A stretch of DNA of 64,000 bases, from assembly GCF_001039355.2 (NCBI RefSeq), contig NW_019775413.1:481237-545236 (forward strand), read 5' to 3'. Of the stretch, positions 59,001 to 64,000 are shown piece after piece. Both the position numbers and the translations under genes were made by a program. This DNA comes from Lingula anatina. Taxonomy: Eukaryota > Brachiopoda > Lingulata > Lingulida > Lingulidae. A model generated the notes under the pieces. It did not search any database. It worked only from the letters and a program-made list of their open reading frames with translations, and was not told where the DNA came from. Positions within the stretch are counted from its first letter, which is position 1; each line of letters starts with the position of its first letter.

Positions 59001-60598
59001 GGATTCTCTGTCATGTTACAGTGGCGATCTACCACCATGTCACCATTACCACTTCTTCTCCTAGACTACGGGATCCTGCGCACCCATCACTTATAATCTT
59101 GGATCGATCCACGTGTTGTCCTTGCACGAGTCTAGGTGTGGCGCTCCTTGCAATGCACCCTTGTCCAAAATTTGCAAAATTAAATGCTAAGTATCTCCTA
59201 AATCAAATGAATTATGGGGAAAAAAATCTGTAGATGGCTGACCAAAAGTCATGTGGAGATTTCAAATATGCCCTTGGATTTTACCTTTGACCTACTTTTT
59301 GCCATGAACTGCACTTCACAAATTTGGATTTGACCTTTTGCTTTCCCCACAATTTTGTTATAAATTGTAATTTTCAACAAAAAATTGAGAACTCTTGTTT
59401 ACTGCATTTTGTAGAGCTTGTCAGGCACATCACGGGGTGGTTTCCCTTTCTTCTTGTTTTCCATACGAATGTACTTATTCCAGCTGGTGGTACAATACCC
59501 GCAGGCGGTATCGCCTCTTTGATCCTCTAGTTTGAGGGTAATGCACATAGCATTGTTAGTATGCATGGAAAAGCTTGATTTCTCTTTTTGCACTATTCTT
59601 TGTCAATTTATCAGTGATTATTACCATCTTCTATATATGTCTTAATAGGAGGCGCAACTAATTGGAAAAGCTTTGCTGCTGTAAAGCAAGAAAACATTGG
59701 AGCTACAGAAAAACCAGACTACTATTCAGCCAAAGGAACAGTGATATTCATGAGGAAAGAGAACTGCATGTATCAGGTATGAATGCCATTTTAAGGATCA
59801 ATATTTAAATATTGATAGCTATTAACCAGATAATGTGCAAGGAGAGTGGGAGTATTTAACTTGTTCAGAGCTTGAAAGAAATTTGCTTTTAATCATTCAA
59901 GGTGACATTTATGCAATTCATGGTACGAAATCTTCTTAAAGAGTAACATTTCTATTTTTCACTTGGTAAATGATTGAAATAACCATTTCTGTAGGCCTGC
60001 CCTAAAATGGATTGTAACAAGAAGGTGGTTGACCAGTCAAATGGTTTGTACAGGTGTGAAAAGTGCCAGCTGGAGTACCCGAACTACAAATGGAGGATGA
60101 TCTTATCGGTTAGATTACAACAATTAAGTACTTATGGTAGACCTCACATATAATAACCTCAAATAAACCAGACGCTCCCCTTTTAATTATAGAATCTGTC
60201 AGTTCTGGGCCTGTCTATCAACAAATTGATGGGTGTAAAATAAAAAATAGTCAAATCACAATTAGTTTGTTGTATGCTAGGTCTATCGCGTTACTTTGAT
60301 AAGAATATTTTTACAGTAAGATATATGCATAGAATTTTGATATTTGCCACTTATGATTAATTTTTAAGCTGCATGTTTTGAAATACATTACTTTAGTATA
60401 TAAATTCAAACTTTATTTGGAAAACAATTTAAATGATTTGAGGGTGGGAGTGTTTAAAGCACAATAACCAATGATAATTTTTCTTTTAAGGCCAATCTTG
60501 CAGACTATTCTGACAACCAGTGGGTGACTTGCTTCCAAGAAACTACAGAAACTCTACTTGGCAAGTCAGCAGATGAACTGGGCAGTCTCAGAGAATCG
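49720..60598 (+). CDS. RPA1: Replication protein A 70-kDa subunit (3' end missing)
   Basis: Fifteen exons on the plus strand: 49720-49755, 50186-50233, 51610-51694, 51969-52077, 52327-52493, 54180-54233, 55242-55395, 55707-55878, 56107-56299, 56902-57041, 57683-57752, 58310-58456, 59649-59776, 59995-60108, 60491-60598. All borders are GT-AG with consistent phases; 575 codons. RPA1 is the main single-strand DNA-binding subunit of the RPA trimer in replication, repair and checkpoint signalling. In order: the N-terminal OB fold ([19 protein letters not shown]), a Gln/Asn/Pro-rich linker, DBD-A starting [19 protein letters not shown] with [18 protein letters not shown] ([33 protein letters not shown]), and DBD-C with its zinc ribbon (CPKMDC, about 15 residues, CEKC) and WVTCFQE. 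Relatives extend about 40 residues or more beyond the last exon; that part was not found before the window ends. Three inverted-repeat elements sit in its introns. Confidence 0.95.
50870..51037. mobile_element. 168-bp MITE in an RPA1 intron
   Basis: 15-base terminal inverted repeats (CAGGGGCGGATTTAG left; CTAGATCCGCCCCTG right, one mismatch) with TCAAT directly repeated on both sides (50865-50869, 51038-51042). Internally GGAAGAC-GGTCA phrases recur. The CAGGGGCGGA end resembles hAT-type ends; no coding capacity. Confidence 0.88.
53338..53372. repeat. Poly-T tract in an RPA1 intron
   Basis: A T-rich low-complexity run with single G and C interruptions. Confidence 0.8.
54246..54769. mobile_element. 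524-bp MITE just after an RPA1 splice donor
   Basis: 17-base inverted ends: GGCCCCTGTTTCACAAA on the left and TTTGTGAAACGGGGGCC on the right (one mismatch). A partial inner copy (TTCTTTGTGAAACACTCCT) lies at about 54670. The left end starts 12 bases after the exon border at 54233. No transposase frame. Confidence 0.8.
56009..56043. repeat. (TA)n(GA)n compound microsatellite
   Basis: Six TA units followed by about twelve GA units, in the RPA1 intron that begins at 55879. Confidence 0.95.
57880..58116 (+). repeat. Interspersed repeat, copy 1 (RPA1 intron)
   Basis: Shares with 59285-59531 the ordered phrases GACCT, CTTGT..ACTGCATTTT..AGCTTGTCA, CCAGCTGGTGGTACAATA, GGCGGTATCGCCTCT and the end GATCCTCTAG. 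Same orientation. No protein frame; family unknown to me. Confidence 0.8.
58648..59067. repeat. 33-bp direct repeat around the MITE
   Basis: CCATGTCACC-TTACCACTTCT-CTCCTAGACT occurs at about 58650-58680 and again at about 59036-59067, with two differences, on either side of the MITE. Confidence 0.7.
58725..58952 (-). mobile_element. MITE, copy 2 (inverted relative to 38.9 kb)
   Basis: Reversed, it follows the copy at 38912-39133 nearly throughout: AGATCGACCTAACTCC, GGGTTCA-GCTAAATTGC, GAGCGCGCAC, AGTTAATTACCCCCTTAC, CTTTTAGTAGG-GGGACAGAC, AATCTAGTGAGACTCCCCAC, GGGATAGATCGATCTAAA. The inverted ends contain CATTCCCATAGATTT. It lies in the RPA1 intron 58457-59648. Confidence 0.85.
59285..59531 (+). 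repeat. Interspersed repeat, copy 2 (RPA1 intron)
   Basis: Second copy of the repeat at 57880-58116, ending CCAGCTGGTGGTACAATACC, GGCGGTATCGCCTCT, GATCCTCTAG. Confidence 0.8.
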
Positions 60599-63500
60599 GT
60601 AACTGCTTGTTGTCTTGTTATGTTGTTATGTTTGGGAAAGAACAATTGTTTATTTGTGACAGAATGGCTGTGATAGGGGTTGTAGTGGAAATGACAGGTC
60701 CAATTTGTGTCACATTTTTGTTTGTTTGTTTTAGTCAAATATTTCATTTTTCACTGAATTAATAAGAATATAAAAAACACAGATCAACCATTTTTCACCT
60801 TAGTAATATTGTGCATTGCATAATAAATTTATTGTACCTGAAACATTAGGAAAAAAATTATTTCCATTTTAGCAGGAGCAAGATGGTGAAGATAAAAGAT
60901 ATCAGGGCAAAGCACTTTTATAATTTATATTTTCAAACTACAAAATGAAATGAAAAAACATGAAATAGAAAAAGTTAGGGGAAGATATTTCTTAGACATC
61001 ATCATTATTATGATTTGTTCTTACTATTACTATTATTATCTTTTTTTCCCCCAACATCGACAAATTCAGATTTCGTGGTCTTTTGTAACAATGGATGCAA
61101 AACTTGTTTTGAGTGGAGGGATCTGTATTCAACTCAAGGTTTCCCCATTCAGCCATCATTTTGATGGTAGATATTTTAGTGACAGTGAAATGGCTTACAA
61201 TATTTTGCAGATATGGGGACTTGATTTGTTGGGACAGGTGGATAGCATAGAAAATTCGCAGAAAGTATTTTGATGTATGATTTACCCAGATTATTTGATG
61301 AGTCAAGACGATACATTGATGTTTTTTGCCAAAGATCTTCAGGTGCAAACACTTTTCATATAATAGGTAATTAAATACACATCAGCTCACTGACCCCAAG
61401 TTGCTGAGTTCTGTTAGGTGCATAAAGATTAAACCAGCATTGTTCCTAAGACTATGTTGTGCTTTGAGTTACCTGTAGGTTGGATAAGATGGTTTCATTG
61501 GAGTTTCACTAAATCTTGCATACTCGGTCAATCTCAAAGGAAAACTCAGGTGGCTCATTTTGCTTTGATTTTTCAACATGATACTGTGTAACGAACTTTT
61601 TTGAGAAAAATCCATGCTGCACCCCTTCTTGTTCCAGTATTTAACACATAGCTACCAGTTTACAGCCATCATTTTATCATTGAACAACTACATTAATGGT
61701 AGTCATGCAATTTATAAATTAAAGTGTATATTATATTAATAATTTAATAATGATAAATAGGCTCTGGAGCATGTTTTTGATTCACAATCTTGTCTTCAAC
61801 CGTGAAAAGTGGCATACGTTACCAATTGATCAATTTGATGAAATTATATAGAAAATGACAAAGTTGGGTTATTTATTTGCAAAATAAGAAGAATTAATAA
61901 AATAAAAGAAAATATATCAATTATCAGCAAAATGAAAATACACCTTAACACCCTCACTCTACCCCACATCCTGCCCGCTGTCGAAAGGCCTCTTAACCAT
62001 TGCTACCTGTTTTTTTCTTTTTTTGTATAACCAAATATTGTGTCTGTAGACCAATTTAATGACAGTTCACTGTAGTCAGATAAGTATGATACAGTGTAAG
62101 GAACAGATATACATCCTGATAGTGTGCCAGATCAGGTTTGATTCCCTGTTGTTTCATTTAACACTTATATGTATGAGACCAACCTGTACTGAGCAACTAA
62201 TGTCAGTCTAAAAAGCTGACGTATTCACTCCTGCATGATTGATAATTATTTAATGGAAATCCATTATTAATATCCACTTAATTGGAAGTGCATTACTGTT
62301 CAGTTCCTGTAATGTATTTAATCCTCTTTGGGTTTCTGTATGTTGCTTATCTTAAAATTGTTATGTCAGTAAAAGATTTTGAGTTGCACTGGGTCCCTAC
62401 TTACAAGCACTGTACTGTAATTGTCTGCTATCAAAATATTTGTACGAAATAAATGATCAGGGGTTAGCACGCAGATACTGTCTTTTTTTCTGATAGTGTA
62501 GCCAGCCAGGTATTCTTGCGTATTAAGTCTTATAAGAATTGAATAGAACCTTTTCCTCCGGGGGGTTGCCCAATTCCTGATAGTGAATAGCAATTCCTAA
62601 GAAATACAGAAGAATAGATCTGAAAGTACAAGATTAACCAAAAAGGTGGAGCATTTGATAGACATAGTCCTGTCAGTGTTATGCTTGTGTTTATTAGTCT
62701 TAGGAAAATAAAGCTTGTGTGCTCTGAAACCAGAGCTCAAGCATGACCACACAACTTGATCTTCAACACTGACTTTACTGTCCTATCTGTGATACAATCT
62801 GTATAAATTCAGATCATAGCAGTTTTAGGTGAATTTAAGTGAAGAACAGACTGTAAATTGTTTGAGTGTGTCATGCATCCTATCCAAGGCATGTTATTTT
62901 TTATCCCGGTACTAACACATGCAGCATTTGTCACACCAGATGTTATTTTATGTTATACCAAAGAGATGGGTCATCAACTGATTGATTGAGTTTATCAACA
63001 TAGATGCCAAAATGGGTACTTTAATTTTCTTTTAACTTAATCATGAAAAATCCACAAATATTTAATTTGTCAAGATATTCTGCATAGGACTTTGAAAACA
63101 TATTTGGTACATTTCCTCATGGTCATTTCACTCCAGAGACTTTTGCACTTTGTTTATGTAGGTTACAATTTATGTATCCATGGTAAACAAAAAGAATTTG
63201 CATGTTTGGTAAGATGTCAACTAGTTCACCATTGGGTGACTAAGTGCAGGATTCAGTTGTCTGTACTCATCAGATGGTGTCAACTGGAGGAACTGCACTC
63301 AATTGTCATGTCATTCCAGTCATTTGGTGTGAGCCACAAGTTTATTATCACCTTTCATCCCTTGGAAGATAAAATGGATGACTCTTGCCTTTTTTTTTTT
63401 ACCCTTGATTGTGGAGGAAATCCAATAAATCATGGGCGAATGCATTTTTGTGCGATGGTGGAGAAAGGGTGACAGTTGAGTGGTAGACTGTTTATTAAAT

Positions 63501-64000
63501 GCACAGATTATGTCAACAGACAGCACTTGGATTTAAAACAGTTTTTTGACATTTTGCTAAATACTGATGTTACAAGAGAGCATTATTGTTATTATTATTA
63601 TAATGCAAACACATTTTGGTATGATTCCCCCCCTCCCCAATTTTGCCAATAAAAACCTTCCACCCCTGTACGTTTGATGGATGGACCTGTCAATCCAGGC
63701 AGCACCAACAATAGATCAGATGGAAAATATCATCATCATTAATTTTCTGCTTTGTTGATCTGCGGAGACACTAATCCTCTTCTTTTTCAAGTTGGTAAAT
63801 CACTTAAATGAATCTATATACAGATAAAGATTTATGGTCTTGCCTTTTGACCCATGATTTGGTGCTATTATGCCTGGCATTGACTGAGCTTTTTTTCCTT
63901 AATATAAGGAACTATTGTGTTGAAATGGGAAATTTGACAGGTTTTTAAATTCACTGGTAAAAGATTGTGACCCCCAGCATTTTTCATATAAACCTATGCT
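60599..64000. other. Sequence after the last RPA1 exon found; no gene seen
   Basis: Either the next RPA1 intron or its 3' flank. At 60873-60923 a phase-0 acceptor (TTTTAG) opens a 16-codon frame ending in TAA, which could serve as an alternative last exon but has no similarity to the usual RPA1 C-terminus. The 126-codon frame at 63092-63472 has no recognisable domain and odd composition, and I take it as chance. Confidence 0.45.

Noticed and set aside
63092-63472. 126-codon plus-strand frame near the window end
   Set aside because: Cys/His/Phe-rich mixture without domain similarity, no splice context for RPA1, and an opposing frame of similar length; probably chance.
1-64000. CRISPR arrays, bacterial operons, rRNA or tRNA genes
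   Set aside because: None seen; the tandem arrays lack spacer-repeat structure and the window is clearly eukaryotic.

Overview
The window is animal nuclear DNA. The genes are interrupted by GT-AG introns of 0.1-6 kb, and the background is AT-rich and full of short inverted-repeat transposons, decayed Tc1/mariner transposases and microsatellites. The gene content (a CARD exon next to a very long ankyrin-repeat exon, an ApaH-like phosphatase, merlin, RPA1, UBE2L3) and the frequent TACATGTA-type words suggest a marine invertebrate, perhaps a lophotrochozoan such as a mollusc. That placement is an inference. The assembly has single-N joins at 7245, 44537 and 57824 and a 211-N gap at 20491-20701.

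Layout. (1) 3.2-8.0 kb, minus strand: a gene with one long exon encoding about 30 ankyrin repeats. A CARD-coding exon lies 3' of it and can be joined in frame by a plausible splice. The 5' part of the ankyrin exon appears twice around a single N; this looks like an unmerged allelic overlap. (2) 8-29 kb: mostly non-coding, with one LINE-type fragment near 15.3 kb and three decayed Tc1/mariner copies at 21.9-26.9 kb. (3) 29.5-31.85 kb, minus: UBE2L3-type ubiquitin-conjugating enzyme in four complete coding exons. (4) 32.05-38.8 kb, plus: ApaH-like metallophosphatase with an N-terminal membrane segment, divergent from UBE2L3 across about 0.2 kb. Its 5.8-kb intron carries a tandem array interrupted by a 1.08-kb element with a perfect 8-bp target duplication. 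(5) 42.4-49.3 kb, minus: merlin (NF2), complete except for exon sequence lost at the N at 44537. (6) 49.7-60.6 kb, plus: RPA1, the large subunit of replication protein A. Fifteen exons are readable; the last part of the C-terminal domain was not found in the window. (7) 60.6-64.0 kb: no convincing exon.

Two of the gene pairs (UBE2L3/ApaH-like and NF2/RPA1) are head to head, with start codons 0.2 and 0.4 kb apart. The intervals carry recognisable YY1-, ETS-, E-box-, NRF1-, CCAAT- and E2F-like sites, so they are probably compact bidirectional promoters. The genes do not form a single pathway: ubiquitin transfer, nucleotide or cap hydrolysis, growth and cytoskeletal control, and single-strand DNA binding are ordinary cell functions. 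The least ordinary parts are the ankyrin-CARD locus, which has the architecture of an innate-immune or cell-death adaptor, and the nested and paired inverted-repeat elements inside introns and a 3' UTR.
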